Assembly: GCF_041821145.1 (NCBI RefSeq)
Contig: NZ_JBGUBC010000001.1
Location: forward strand, 248,001-312,000
Length of the DNA stretch: 64,000 nucleotides
DNA from: Halopenitus sp041821145
GTDB lineage: Archaea > Halobacteriota > Halobacteria > Halobacteriales > Haloferacaceae
Direction of reading: 5' to 3'
Shown: one piece after another, positions 34,517-43,934 of the stretch
How positions within the stretch are numbered: position 1 is the first letter of the stretch
Layout of the letters: each line of letters begins with the position of its first letter
The notes under the pieces: generated by a model
Databases searched by the model: none
What the model was told of the DNA's origin: nothing
What the model saw: only the letters and a program-made list of their open reading frames with translations
Program-made: the position numbers and the translations under genes

Positions 34517-35767
34517 ATGAGTACCGAGACGGAGAAAACGAACGACGACCGGCGGAAATACGAGTTCCGCAAGGTGATAGAGGAACTCCAGGAGTACGAG
34601 GGCTCCGGAACGCAACTCGTTACGATCTACATCCCCGAGGACAAACAGATCGCGGACGTGGTCGCACACGTCACCCAAGAACACAGCGAGGCGGCAAACA
34701 TCAAGTCCAAGCAGACGCGAACCAACGTCCAGGACGCGTTGACGAGCATCAAGGACCGACTCCGGTATTACGACACTTTTCCGCCCGAAAACGGGATCGT
34801 GATCTTCTCAGGAGCAGTCGATTCAAGCGGCGGACGAACGGAGATGGTGACGAAGACGCTCGAATCCCCACCGGATCCGATCGAATCGTTCCGGTACCAT
34901 TGCGATTCGAACTTCCTGACCGAGCCGTTAGAGCACATGCTAGCGGACAAGGGCCTCTTCGGGCTCATCGTGCTCGATCGCCGCGAGGCGAACGTCGGCT
35001 GGCTGAAGGGCAAACGCGTCGAGCCCGTCAAGTCCGCCTCCTCGCTCGTGCCCGGCAAACAGCGTAAGGGTGGACAGTCCGCCCAGCGATTCGCCCGGCT
35101 GCGACTGGAGGCGATCGACAACTTCTATCAGGAGGTCGCGGAGATGGCTAATGACCTCTTCGTCCCGAAACGCCACGAAATCGACGGGATCCTCGTGGGC
35201 GGTCCCTCCCCGACCAAAGACGAGTTCCTCGACGGGGATTATCTCCATCACGAGCTTCAGGACACGGTCCTCGGCAAGTTCGATGTCTCCTATACTGACG
35301 AATCCGGGCTCTATGACCTCGTCGACGCCGGACAGGAGGCTCTTTCGGACCAGGCGATCGTCGAGGACAAAAACCAGATGGAGGAGTTCTTCGAGAACCT
35401 CCACACCGGCGAGAAGGCGACCTACGGGTTCGAGCAGACGCGTCGGAATCTGATCATGGGATCGGTCGATCGGCTGCTGCTTTCGGAGGACCTGCGCTCC
35501 GACGTCGTCATCTACGAGTGTCCGAACGGCCACGAGGAGTACGAGGTAATAGACAGCCGCCACACCACACCGGACCACGAGTGTTCGGAGTGTCGCGAGG
35601 AGGGGGAGGTACAGGACCGCGAGGACGTGATCGAACACCTGATGGGGATCGCCGAACAGCGCGGGACCGAGACCATATTCATTTCGACTGACTTCGAGAA
35701 AGGCGAGCAATTCCATGATGCCTTCGGCGGCATCGGTGGCATTCTACGATACTCGACGGGCGTGTAA
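34517..35767 (+). CDS. prf1: Peptide chain release factor aRF1
   Basis: 416 aa, normal length. It reads all three stop codons: domain 1 has NIKS (61-64) and domain 2 the GGQ peptidyl-hydrolysis motif (KGGQSAQRFARLR, about 184). Domain 3 near the C-terminus has a CxxxxHEE...CxxC zinc-like element (ECPNGHEEYEV, DHECSECREEG). It stands alone with its own promoter and is convergent with the DUF6276 gene. Confidence 0.96.
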   Translation: MSTETEKTNDDRRKYEFRKVIEELQEYEGSGTQLVTIYIPEDKQIADVVAHVTQEHSEAANIKSKQTRTNVQDALTSIKDRLRYYDTFPPENGIVIFSGAVDSSGGRTEMVTKTLESPPDPIESFRYHCDSNFLTEPLEHMLADKGLFGLIVLDRREANVGWLKGKRVEPVKSASSLVPGKQRKGGQSAQRFARLRLEAIDNFYQEVAEMANDLFVPKRHEIDGILVGGPSPTKDEFLDGDYLHHELQDTVLGKFDVSYTDESGLYDLVDAGQEALSDQAIVEDKNQMEEFFENLHTGEKATYGFEQTRRNLIMGSVDRLLLSEDLRSDVVIYECPNGHEEYEVIDSRHTTPDHECSECREEGEVQDREDVIEHLMGIAEQRGTETIFISTDFEKGEQFHDAFGGIGGILRYSTGV

Positions 35768-35837
35768 GCGTCCGACTATCGGCCCTCTCGAACGTGGAGG
35801 AGGGATCGTCACCGACGATCCTGGCACCGGATCTGCC

Positions 35838-36227
35838 TCACAGGAACTCGCCGACCTGTTTTGTGCGGCGTTCGACGTCGAAATGCGGGTCCTCGAGTTC
35901 GGTCGCGAGCCGATCGAGCGTCAAGAGAACGTCGACGCCCTCACGTTCGGCATACTCGAACAGTTCGATGATCGCCGGACGATTCACCGCTAGCGATCCG
36001 AGCTTCCCGCAGGCAAGCAGGAACGCGACCCCGCCGCCGCCGTCCGGGATCGTCTCATTGATTTCGGAGGGATCGGTGGTCACCGTCTCGGCAAGTGACG
36101 ACGAGTGGGTCCGTAGACAGTCGAGACAGACCGCGACCGTCTCCTCGGGCACGTGATCGACGTACTCACGCAGATCGGCCGGCACGCGAACCGCGAGGAG
36201 ATCGTCGCCACAGTCGGGACAGGACAT
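35838..36227 (-). CDS. DUF6276 family protein
   Basis: 129 aa. An N-terminal zinc knuckle MSCPDCGDD pairs with CLDCLRTH; a helical middle contains DGGGGVAFLLACGKLGSLAVNR. From memory this is DUF6276, found next to atpD in other haloarchaea. It might start at ATG 36233 (adding MG). Function unknown; position after atpD suggests co-transcription rather than a role in the ATPase. Confidence 0.8.
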   Translation of the reverse strand: MSCPDCGDDLLAVRVPADLREYVDHVPEETVAVCLDCLRTHSSSLAETVTTDPSEINETIPDGGGGVAFLLACGKLGSLAVNRPAIIELFEYAEREGVDVLLTLDRLATELEDPHFDVERRTKQVGEFL

Positions 36228-36318
36228 ACCCATGGGTGGAGTCGACGAGAAATAAAGGGCCGCAAAAGAATGCGATCGGGCGATTGGAACAGCGTCGGAT
36301 CGGCCTGAACCGATTCGG

Positions 36319-37011
36319 TCAGTCCGCGGAGACGGTTTCGGGTGAATCGGAGTCGGCCTGACTCTCGGCTTCCTCTTTGGCCTCCTCAGCTTCCTTTTTG
36401 GCTTTGATCTTCTTGAGTCGGAAGATCTCCTCGCGTTCCTGTTCTTCGAGTTTCTGCTCGATGTACTCCTGGTTTTCGTACAGTTGCGGAAGTAGCGTGA
36501 ACTCAAGGGCGTTGACGCGGCGTTTGGTGGTCTCGATCTCCTCGAGCATCTTCTTCATCGCCGTCTCGACCTCCGCCGCAAGGATGATCGTCTCCAGCAG
36601 TTCCTCGTAGGCGTCGGCCGCCTCGTCGATCCGCGCCGAGGAGCCGAGCAGGCCGTAGCCTCGTTCGTCGAGCGACTTCTTCACTTTCGAGGACTCGATC
36701 TGGGGAACCACGACGCCCATGATGTTCTTCGATCGGGTCGTGATCTCCGGGTGCTCTTTGAGCGCCGCGGCCGCCCCGCGGACGGCGACGTCGCCCTCCA
36801 TCGCACGGGCCATGTCGATCGTGCGCTGAGCCCGCTCGTAGTCGGCCGACAGGTCCGAACGGACGTCCTGTGCCTGATCGAGGACATCCATGAACTCCAT
36901 GATGAGGCCGTCACGTTTCTGCTCGAGGGTGTCGTGGCCCCGCTCGGAGAGCTCGATGCGATCCTCGATCGCCATGAGGTTCTTCCGAGTGGGTTTGACG
37001 TCCTTGGCCAT
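36319..37011 (-). CDS. atpD: A-type ATP synthase subunit D
   Basis: 230 aa. Central rotor stalk subunit: KPTRKNLMAIEDRIELSERGHDTL at the N-terminus and long coiled coils to the end, interrupted by a short globular bulge. The last 30 residues are an acidic Glu/Ser/Asp tail. It links the A3B3 head to the c ring through subunit C. In this locus it is separated from atpB by about 3.4 kb holding two unrelated genes. Confidence 0.94.
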   Translation of the reverse strand: MAKDVKPTRKNLMAIEDRIELSERGHDTLEQKRDGLIMEFMDVLDQAQDVRSDLSADYERAQRTIDMARAMEGDVAVRGAAAALKEHPEITTRSKNIMGVVVPQIESSKVKKSLDERGYGLLGSSARIDEAADAYEELLETIILAAEVETAMKKMLEEIETTKRRVNALEFTLLPQLYENQEYIEQKLEEQEREEIFRLKKIKAKKEAEEAKEEAESQADSDSPETVSAD

Positions 37012-37117
37012 CTCTTGGCCGAATGTTGCTGCCCTAGGAGGTTAATAGTTGTCTGTTTGCCCCGTCGGATTGAGGCGGGCAGCAGCGACGCGACCGGTCC
37101 CGAAACGCGTCGTCGTG

Positions 37118-38944
37118 TCAGTCGTCCTCCTCTTCAGTGTCTTCCTCTTCGGTGTCTTCGTCATCTTCGCCGTCTTCCTCCTCATCGGCATCGTCATCGT
37201 CGCCGTCTCCGTCGTCATTTTCCTCTTCGGCGTCTTCGTCATCTTCCGCGTCGCCATCTCCGTCGGCCTCTTCATCCTCGGCGTCTTCGTCATCACCATC
37301 CTCGTCCTCTTCATCATCCTCGTTCTCTTCATCATCCTCGTCCTCTTCGTCGCCATCCTCATCCTCTTCGGCGTCTTCCTCTTTGCGTTCGTCTTCGTCA
37401 TCATCACGCTCGTCGTCCTCTACATCCACCTCCGCTAACGTCAAGGTGCCATCGGATCCGGTCTCGAACTCCAATTCGGCCTCGAAGGACCCCTTCACGA
37501 GCGTCACCTCGAGTTCGTCCGTTGCGGTCGTCTCGAACGAGAGCGTGCCGTCCTCGCTCGTGGTTCCGACTGGCTGGCCGTCGACGTAAGCGGTCACGTT
37601 GGCGACGCCCTCGCCATCGTAGCGTACCTGAACCGTGAAAGTGCCGTTATCGACGCTTCCATCGACCGCGAGGTGTTGCCGTATCTCCTCATCCTCGCGC
37701 TCCTCGTCGGCGGGCTCGCGAAGCGTTAGTTCCAGTTCACCCTCTCGGTCGCCCTCCTCGATTTCGATATCGACGTCATCGTCGTGGGGGAGCATCACCG
37801 TCACGCGACCGTCCGCATCGGTGGTGCCCGCAGGCTCGTCATCGAGTTCGACGACAGCACCGTCCACGGGGTCGCCGTCGGCGGTCACCCGTAGCGTCAC
37901 GTTCTCGCCGGCCTCCGGATTCCCTTCAAGGAGCGACACGGAAAGCGGACGGTCCGTGGCGTCCTCGCCATCCTCCTCGTCAGCGTCGTCGGCCGTCTCG
38001 CGCGGTTCGATCTCCTCCTCGAGTTCGAACACCGCTCCGGTCTCGCCGTCCACGCTCACCTCGGCTTCGCCCGTCGCGTTGGGTCCGACGAACGCGAACT
38101 CGAACTCGTAGTAGCCGTCGTCATCACGGTCGAGCGACCGAAGCGTCCACTCGCCTTCACGGTCGTTCGCGAGCGCGTCCCGCGCGGTATCGAGCGCGTC
38201 GCTTCCGTTTACGAGAAAGCTCCCGTTGCCGGGCTGGGGACGTTCGAATTCTCGCGAACGCTCGCCGTCGTCGTTTTCGACTTCGATCGAGATGCCGCCG
38301 TCGGTCTCCAAGCTGAACTCGCCGTCCCGCTCGCCCGTGTACTGGGCCAGAAGCGCCGACGTGCCGGCATTCGTCAGTCGATCGAGCCGTTGGCGAGCCG
38401 CCTCGTTCCCGCTTCGATCGTAGCCGGCCGCACGAAGCTCCAGCGCCGAGACGTCGGCAGCCCGTTCGTCAAGTCGATCGAACGAGCGCTCGATCGTGGT
38501 CGCGCGCGCCGAGAGCACGGCCAATCGTTGGGCGTACTCGCTCCGGGAGAGATCGCCCGCCTCGTAAGCCGCAGTGGCGTTCTCACGGGCGTTTACGACC
38601 GAATCGGTGCGCTCGCGAAGCGTCGCCGCTCGCGCCGCAAGGATCGCAGCACGCTCGGATTCGGTGGCGTTCTCGGTGGCCGCCGCCAGCGACGCCGCCT
38701 CGATGTCATCGCTCACCTCGTCATCAGTGACTGCGATCACCGTCGCGAGTTGTTGGCCGGTCGTCGCCTGCGACCGGTCCGTCGTCTGATTCTCGGTTCC
38801 GTTCTCAGTCGGGTCGCTCGGACCGGCCTGGGGCCGAAGGGTCTCGCCCACGTCCGAACTCACGTCGGCGACCGCCGCACCAGGAAGCGAGCCCACGAGC
38901 AGGCCAAGCGCCAGGAGGACAACCAGTAGTCTGGTCGAATTCAT
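37118..38944 (-). CDS. Secreted acidic protein (DUF7096-like) with poly-Asp/Glu tail
   Basis: 608 aa. A Sec signal peptide (MNSTRLLVVLLALGLLVGSLPGAAVA) leads to a helical N-domain (about 45-200), then two or three beta domains with Ig/carboxypeptidase-like repeats (EAGENVTLRVTADGDPVDGAV, GVANVTAYVDGQPVGTTSEDGTL) that carry many N-x-S/T sites. The last about 100 residues are nearly all Asp and Glu with no anchor. DUF7096 is a recollection. Start ATG 38944 has a TATA element 28-32 nt upstream. The antisense hydrophobic frame over the tail is an artefact. Probably surface or secreted; function unknown. Confidence 0.75.
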   Translation of the reverse strand: MNSTRLLVVLLALGLLVGSLPGAAVADVSSDVGETLRPQAGPSDPTENGTENQTTDRSQATTGQQLATVIAVTDDEVSDDIEAASLAAATENATESERAAILAARAATLRERTDSVVNARENATAAYEAGDLSRSEYAQRLAVLSARATTIERSFDRLDERAADVSALELRAAGYDRSGNEAARQRLDRLTNAGTSALLAQYTGERDGEFSLETDGGISIEVENDDGERSREFERPQPGNGSFLVNGSDALDTARDALANDREGEWTLRSLDRDDDGYYEFEFAFVGPNATGEAEVSVDGETGAVFELEEEIEPRETADDADEEDGEDATDRPLSVSLLEGNPEAGENVTLRVTADGDPVDGAVVELDDEPAGTTDADGRVTVMLPHDDDVDIEIEEGDREGELELTLREPADEEREDEEIRQHLAVDGSVDNGTFTVQVRYDGEGVANVTAYVDGQPVGTTSEDGTLSFETTATDELEVTLVKGSFEAELEFETGSDGTLTLAEVDVEDDERDDDEDERKEEDAEEDEDGDEEDEDDEENEDDEEDEDGDDEDAEDEEADGDGDAEDDEDAEEENDDGDGDDDDADEEEDGEDDEDTEEEDTEEEDD

Positions 38945-38971
38945 CGGTTTTGAGAACGGGCCACGAAGGGG

Positions 38972-38976
38972 TATAT
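38972..38976 (-). promoter_or_regulatory. TATA element of the acidic protein gene
   Basis: GGATATACC on the minus strand, 28-32 nt before the ATG at 38944. It shares a 158-nt divergent spacer with the promoter of the membrane winged-helix gene. Confidence 0.45.
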
Positions 38977-39071
38977 CCACGACACCGTCCCGGTCGTTTG
39001 CGGATGGTTGCATCGTATTTCGCGATTGTTTCGGACCGTTGCAGTGCGTTTCACACGAATCGATCTGGGGG

Positions 39072-39076
39072 TTTAA
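39072..39076 (+). promoter_or_regulatory. TATA element of the membrane winged-helix gene
   Basis: GTTTAAC, 27-31 nt before the ATG at 39103, leaderless spacing. Confidence 0.45.
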
Positions 39077-39102
39077 CCGCCGCGATGGAGTAGTGCCTCC
39101 CG

Positions 39103-40305
39103 ATGCGATCGAGGGAATCCCGGAGCCTCACGCTCGCGTGTTGTCTCCTGGTCTGTCTTACGGTGGTGATCGCGAGCGGAACCGGGATCGTCGCGTCCGG
39201 CGACACGACGGCGTCGATCGGGGACGATGGCACGGTAGGTTCCCAAGACGGCAGCTACGCGGTACAACAGGACCAACCGGAGCCGGACAACACTCTCACC
39301 CGGATCAAACTCGCGTCCAACGGGTCGGCCGTCTGGCGGATCACCTTTCGGACGCGCCTTACGACCGAGGAGGAACGCACGGAGTACGAGCGGTTTCAGG
39401 ATGCGTTTCGTGAGAACGAGACACGGTATCTCGACCCCTTTCGGGACAGAATGACCGGCGTGGTCGCGAACGCGAACGGGAGCATCGACCGAGAAATGCA
39501 CGCGACCGCGTTCGATGCCGAGACGTCGATACAGGAGGTCCCGCGGCGGTGGGGCGTCGTTACCTTCCGATTCCGGTGGGACGGATTCGCCACAGTCGAG
39601 GGCGACGACCTGATCGCCGGCGACGTCTTCGAGGGGGGCTTCTACATCGACGAGGACGACGTACTGGTGGTCACGCCACCGGAGGGGTATCGGATCACCA
39701 CGGCGGAACCGGCCCCCGACGAGATCGCCGACGGATCCGTCGAATGGCACGGTCGCGAGGACTTCTCGGACCGCCGACCGCGAGTGGTCGCGACGCCCGC
39801 TGCCGCCTCCGGACCTGAAACGGGGGGCGATCTCGAACCAGCCACTGACCGGTGGCCACCGCTCCTCTTGATCGCGGTACTCGGTGTCGGCGTCGTGGCG
39901 CTCCTCGGCGTGGTGTTCGTGGTTCGATCCGGTCGCTTCACGCGTCCGGGCGGAATCGGGGGAGAACAAGGGAACGAATCTCCCGATGCCGAAGTCGGCA
40001 GCGACGACGACGGGAGCAGCGACGACGCGATCGTCGATCGCGACGAGTCCGCTGCCGCAAGCGTCGGACCGCCCCAGGAGCAATCGACTGACGAGGATCC
40101 CGCACTTCGTACTGACGAGGACCGCGTCCGTCAACTCCTCACGGATCACGGCGGCCGAACGAAACAGTCCGCTGTCGTCGAGGAGTTGGGATGGTCGAAA
40201 TCGAAGACCTCCCGCGTCCTCTCACGAATGGCCGAGGAAGGAACCGTCGAGAAGCTCCGGATCGGCCGCGAGAACGTGATCGACCTGAACGACGAGGAGT
40301 CATAG
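39103..40305 (+). CDS. Membrane-anchored winged-helix regulator (DUF7345/DUF7343-like)
   Basis: 400 aa. Signal peptide or anchor (about 8-30), an extracytoplasmic domain with WRITFRTRLTTEEE and NGSI/NETR glycosylation-type sites, one TM helix near 247-270 (LLLIAVLGVGVVALLGVVFVV), an acidic cytoplasmic linker, and a C-terminal winged helix (about 340-395, TKQSAVVEELGWSKSKTSRVLSRMAEEG) with a basic wing. This is a one-component sensor that would read an outside signal and bind DNA at the membrane. It is divergent from the acidic secreted protein, which may be its target. Family names are recalled. Confidence 0.8.
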   Translation: MRSRESRSLTLACCLLVCLTVVIASGTGIVASGDTTASIGDDGTVGSQDGSYAVQQDQPEPDNTLTRIKLASNGSAVWRITFRTRLTTEEERTEYERFQDAFRENETRYLDPFRDRMTGVVANANGSIDREMHATAFDAETSIQEVPRRWGVVTFRFRWDGFATVEGDDLIAGDVFEGGFYIDEDDVLVVTPPEGYRITTAEPAPDEIADGSVEWHGREDFSDRRPRVVATPAAASGPETGGDLEPATDRWPPLLLIAVLGVGVVALLGVVFVVRSGRFTRPGGIGGEQGNESPDAEVGSDDDGSSDDAIVDRDESAAASVGPPQEQSTDEDPALRTDEDRVRQLLTDHGGRTKQSAVVEELGWSKSKTSRVLSRMAEEGTVEKLRIGRENVIDLNDEES

Positions 40306-40412
40306 CGTTCCGAAACGCGGCGCTGACGATCGGAGTCGCGGCGCTGACGATCGGGGTCATGGTGCAATCACTCTGCGGTCGGCGAGAACGGATATCGAGG
40401 AAAACCGCGACG

Positions 40413-41840
40413 TCAGTCGGCCGCTTCGACGATCTGCCGCTCGGAGTCGTCCTCGCGGTAGTACGTCTCGATGTACTCCTCGTCGACACGGTTGAGCTCC
40501 TCTTTGGGAAGCATCGAGAGGAGATCCCAGCCGATTTCCAACGTCGTTACGAGATCGCGGTTCGTCTCGAAACCTTGATCAACGAACTCCGTCTCGAAGG
40601 CGTCCGCGAAGTCAAGGTACTTGTTGTCGCGGTCGGAGAGGGCCTCGCGACCGACGATGTTCACGAGGTCACGAAGGTCCTCACCCTCCGCGTACGCCGC
40701 GTACATCTGGTCGGAGACGTCACCGTGGTCCTCGCGGGTGAGCCCCTCACCGATACCGTCATCCATCAACCGTGAGAGGCTTGGCAGGACGTTCACCGGG
40801 GGCTGGAGCCCCTGGCTGTTGAGATCGGGATCGACGTAGATCTGTCCCTCGGTGATGTATCCCGTGAGATCCGGGATCGGGTGGGTGTCGTCGTCGCCGG
40901 GCATCGTGAGGATCGGGATCTGGGTGACCGACCCCTCACGGCCCTGGATCCGGCCGGCGCGTTCATACAGTTGCGCCAGATCGGTGTACATGTACCCGGG
41001 ATAGCCACGTCGGCCCGGAACCTCCTCGCGGGCGGCGCCGATCTCTCGCAGCGCCTCACAGTAGTTGGTCATGTCCGTGAGGATGACGAGGACGTGGTAG
41101 TCCTTCTCGAAGGCCAGGTATTCGGCGGTGGTGAGAACCATCCGTGGGGTGACCGTCCGCTCGACTGCGGGGTCATCCGCGAGATTCATGAAGACGACGG
41201 AGCGTTCGAGTGCGCCCGTCCGCTCGAAGTCCTGCATGAACTCGTTGGCCTCCTCCTGGGTGATCCCCATCGCACCGAAGACGACGGCGAACTCGGAGCC
41301 GTCGTCCTCCTCGGCCTCCTCTCCGGTCTCCTCCGGCACGCTTGCCTGGCGGGCGATCTGCATCGCCAGTTCACTGTGGGGCTGGCCCGAACTCGAGAAG
41401 ATCGGGAGCTTCTGGCCGCGAACGAGCGTGTTCATGCCGTCGATCGCGGAGACGCCCGTCTCGATGAACTCCTCGGGGTACTCCCGGGAGTAGGGGTTGA
41501 TCGCCGCGCCAACGATGTCCTGTCGTTCCTCCGGGACGATCTCCGGGCCACCGTCGATCGGCCGGCCGGAGCCGTCGAGCACCCGACCGAGGAGGTCCTC
41601 GGTGACGGGCATTTTCATCGTCTCGCCAATGAAGCGAACCGATGCGTTCTGGTCGATTCCGGAGGTGCCCTCGAACACCTGAATGGCCACGAGGCCCTCC
41701 GAGGATTCGAGCACCTGGCCGCGCAGAGTGTCGCCTTGGTCGGTCTCGATCTCGACGATCTCGTCGTAACCGATCGCCTCGTCGACCTCGGCGTACACGA
41801 GCGGGCCGCTGATCTCGGTGATCGTTTGATATTCTTTCAT
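40413..41840 (-). CDS. atpB: A-type ATP synthase subunit B
   Basis: 475 aa. Regulatory, non-catalytic partner of subunit A in the A3B3 head. EYQTITEISGPLVYAEVDEAIGYDE opens the beta barrel and the central domain has SSSGQPHSEL in place of a Walker A lysine, as expected for B subunits. The C-terminal helical domain is full length. Last gene of the H-I-K-E-C-F-A-B run, starting 2 nt after atpA. Confidence 0.97.
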   Translation of the reverse strand: MKEYQTITEISGPLVYAEVDEAIGYDEIVEIETDQGDTLRGQVLESSEGLVAIQVFEGTSGIDQNASVRFIGETMKMPVTEDLLGRVLDGSGRPIDGGPEIVPEERQDIVGAAINPYSREYPEEFIETGVSAIDGMNTLVRGQKLPIFSSSGQPHSELAMQIARQASVPEETGEEAEEDDGSEFAVVFGAMGITQEEANEFMQDFERTGALERSVVFMNLADDPAVERTVTPRMVLTTAEYLAFEKDYHVLVILTDMTNYCEALREIGAAREEVPGRRGYPGYMYTDLAQLYERAGRIQGREGSVTQIPILTMPGDDDTHPIPDLTGYITEGQIYVDPDLNSQGLQPPVNVLPSLSRLMDDGIGEGLTREDHGDVSDQMYAAYAEGEDLRDLVNIVGREALSDRDNKYLDFADAFETEFVDQGFETNRDLVTTLEIGWDLLSMLPKEELNRVDEEYIETYYREDDSERQIVEAAD

Positions 41841-41842
41841 GG

Positions 41843-43603
41843 TTAGTAGAGACTCCGGAGCTGGTCGGTGATGTCGGCTTTCAGCTCCTCGACGTACTCC
41901 TCGTAGTCCTCCTGGACGCCGATCCGGTTGATCTGCGGGGCGGCCTCGATGTCGATGATCTCATCGACCGGGACGCCGGCCTCCAGCGCGGCGAACGCCT
42001 CGTCGTTGAACGTCTCGATCGTCGTCAACATGAGGTAGGTCTTCGCCGGCGGACAGTAGGTGTCGACCGGGTGGAACGCGTTCTGCTGGAGGTACGCCTC
42101 TCGGAGGTAGCGGGCGATCTCGAGGGTCAGCTGTTGGTCATCGGGAAGCGCGTCCTTGCCGACGAGCTGAACGATCTCCTGGAGTTCGGTCTCCTCGTCG
42201 AGGACGTCGACGGCCCACTGGCGCTTTTCGGGCCAGTCCTCGGAGACGTTCTCCTGGAACCAGGGGTCGAGTTGGTCTTTATACAGCGAGTAGGACTCGT
42301 TCCAGTTGATCGAGGGGAAGTGCCGGCGCTCGGCCAGGTCGGCATCGAGCGCCCAGAACGTCTTCACGATGCGCAGCGTGTTCTGGGTGACCGGCTCGGA
42401 GAAGTCGCCGCCGGGCGGCGAGACCGCGCCGATGGCGGAGACGGACCCTTCGGTCCCGTTGATGTTCTCGAAGTAGCCAGCGCGTTCGTAGAACTGCGCG
42501 AGCCGCGCGGCGAGATAGGCGGGATAGCCCTCCTCGCCGGGCATCTCCTCGAGTCGTGAGGAGATCTCGCGCATGGCCTCGGCCCACCGCGAGGTGGAGT
42601 CGGCCATCAGCGCGACGTCGTAGCCCATATCGCGGTAGTACTCCGCGATCGTGATCCCCGTGTAGATACAGGACTCACGGGCTGCGACGGGCATGTTCGA
42701 GGTGTTCGCGATGAGCGAGGTGCGGGCCATCAGTGGGTTGCCCGTCTCGGGGTCTTCCAGTTCGGGGAAGTCCTCGATGACCTCGGTCATCTCGTTGCCA
42801 CGCTCGCCACAGCCGACGTAGACGATGATGTCGGCGTCGGCGTATTTGGCGAGTTGGTGTTGGGTGACCGTCTTCCCGGAGCCGAACGGACCCGGGATCG
42901 CTGCCGTTCCGCCCTTCGCGATCGGGAAGAGACCGTCGAGAATGCGCTGTCCGGACACGAGCGGCGTCCGGGGCGTCATCTTCTCCTCGGAGGGGCGCGG
43001 CTCACGCACCGGCCACTCCTGGTGCATCGTGATCTCCTCGCCGGTATCGAGTTCCGCCACCGCCTCGGTGACGTCGAAGGAGCCGGCCTCGATCGTGGTG
43101 ACCTCCCCGCCCTCGAAGCCGGGCGGTACCATCACCTTGTGGTCGATGGTGACCGTCTCCTCGACGATCCCGATGACGTCACCGGGCTCGACGACGTCGC
43201 CCTCCTCGACCGTGGGCTCGAATTCCCATTCCGTCTCGAGGTCGATACCGGGCGCATCGACACCCCGATCAAGGTAGGGACTGTCCATCTTGCCCTCCAG
43301 CACGTCCAGGGGACGCTGAACGCCATCATAGATGGCGTCCAACATTCCCGGGCCGAGATCGACCGACAACGGCTCGCCCGTGTTCTCGACGGGTTCGCCG
43401 GGGCCGACGCCGGAGGTCTCCTCGTACACCTGAATGGTCGTGATGTTGCCCTCGATCTCGATGACCTCCCCCATGAGCCCTTCGTCGCCCACGTAGACGA
43501 CGTCGTTCATGCGGGCATCGAGATCACGGGCGCTCACGACCGGACCGCTCACGCTCTGGATGACACCGTGTTCGGTGGTCTCCGTTGTGTCTGCTTTGCT
43601 CAT
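41843..43603 (-). CDS. atpA: A-type ATP synthase catalytic subunit A
   Basis: 586 aa. The Walker A loop GPFGSGKTVTQ (about 237-247), the inserted non-homologous region with GGEVTTIEAG (about 165-175), and DSTSRWAEAMREIS are all present, so it is the catalytic subunit. It makes or hydrolyses ATP with the H+ or Na+ gradient. No intein interrupts it. One nt separates it from atpF upstream. Confidence 0.97.
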   Translation of the reverse strand: MSKADTTETTEHGVIQSVSGPVVSARDLDARMNDVVYVGDEGLMGEVIEIEGNITTIQVYEETSGVGPGEPVENTGEPLSVDLGPGMLDAIYDGVQRPLDVLEGKMDSPYLDRGVDAPGIDLETEWEFEPTVEEGDVVEPGDVIGIVEETVTIDHKVMVPPGFEGGEVTTIEAGSFDVTEAVAELDTGEEITMHQEWPVREPRPSEEKMTPRTPLVSGQRILDGLFPIAKGGTAAIPGPFGSGKTVTQHQLAKYADADIIVYVGCGERGNEMTEVIEDFPELEDPETGNPLMARTSLIANTSNMPVAARESCIYTGITIAEYYRDMGYDVALMADSTSRWAEAMREISSRLEEMPGEEGYPAYLAARLAQFYERAGYFENINGTEGSVSAIGAVSPPGGDFSEPVTQNTLRIVKTFWALDADLAERRHFPSINWNESYSLYKDQLDPWFQENVSEDWPEKRQWAVDVLDEETELQEIVQLVGKDALPDDQQLTLEIARYLREAYLQQNAFHPVDTYCPPAKTYLMLTTIETFNDEAFAALEAGVPVDEIIDIEAAPQINRIGVQEDYEEYVEELKADITDQLRSLY

Positions 43604-43604
43604 A

Positions 43605-43934
43605 TTAATCCTCCTCTTCCATCAGGTCGATCCCGATGGCTCGTTTAATCTGGTCGCGCAGCCCGCCGCTACCGGCGCCCGATGCGCCGAGCGTCACGAG
43701 GACGGGCTCGATGCTACTCTCGACGCGGTCCCGGACGTTGCGGGAGAGAGACGAGAGATCATCCTCGTGCATCACGATGATCCCGACGTTCTCGTCGTCG
43801 AGCGTCCGCTCAACGGCGTCATCGAGCGCGTCGTCCTTCTCGTCGTCCGGGACGTTCTCGAAGGATCGAACACCGGCCAGACGGAATCCAGTCGTGAAGT
43901 CCGGACTGCCGATGACGGCGATCTCCTGGCTCAT
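43605..43934 (-). CDS. atpF: A-type ATP synthase subunit F
   Basis: 109 aa. Rotor subunit with a CheY-like fold: EIAVIGSPDFTTGFRLAGV at the N-terminus, then DDENVGIIVMHEDDL. It associates with subunit D in the stalk. It overlaps atpC by 4 nt. Confidence 0.95.
   Translation of the reverse strand: MSQEIAVIGSPDFTTGFRLAGVRSFENVPDDEKDDALDDAVERTLDDENVGIIVMHEDDLSSLSRNVRDRVESSIEPVLVTLGASGAGSGGLRDQIKRAIGIDLMEEED

Noticed and set aside
37049..37438. Hydrophobic 129-aa frame that looks like a membrane protein
   Set aside because: It is the reverse complement of the Asp/Glu tail (GAC/GAG codons read as GTC/CTC), so the apparent TM pattern is an artefact.
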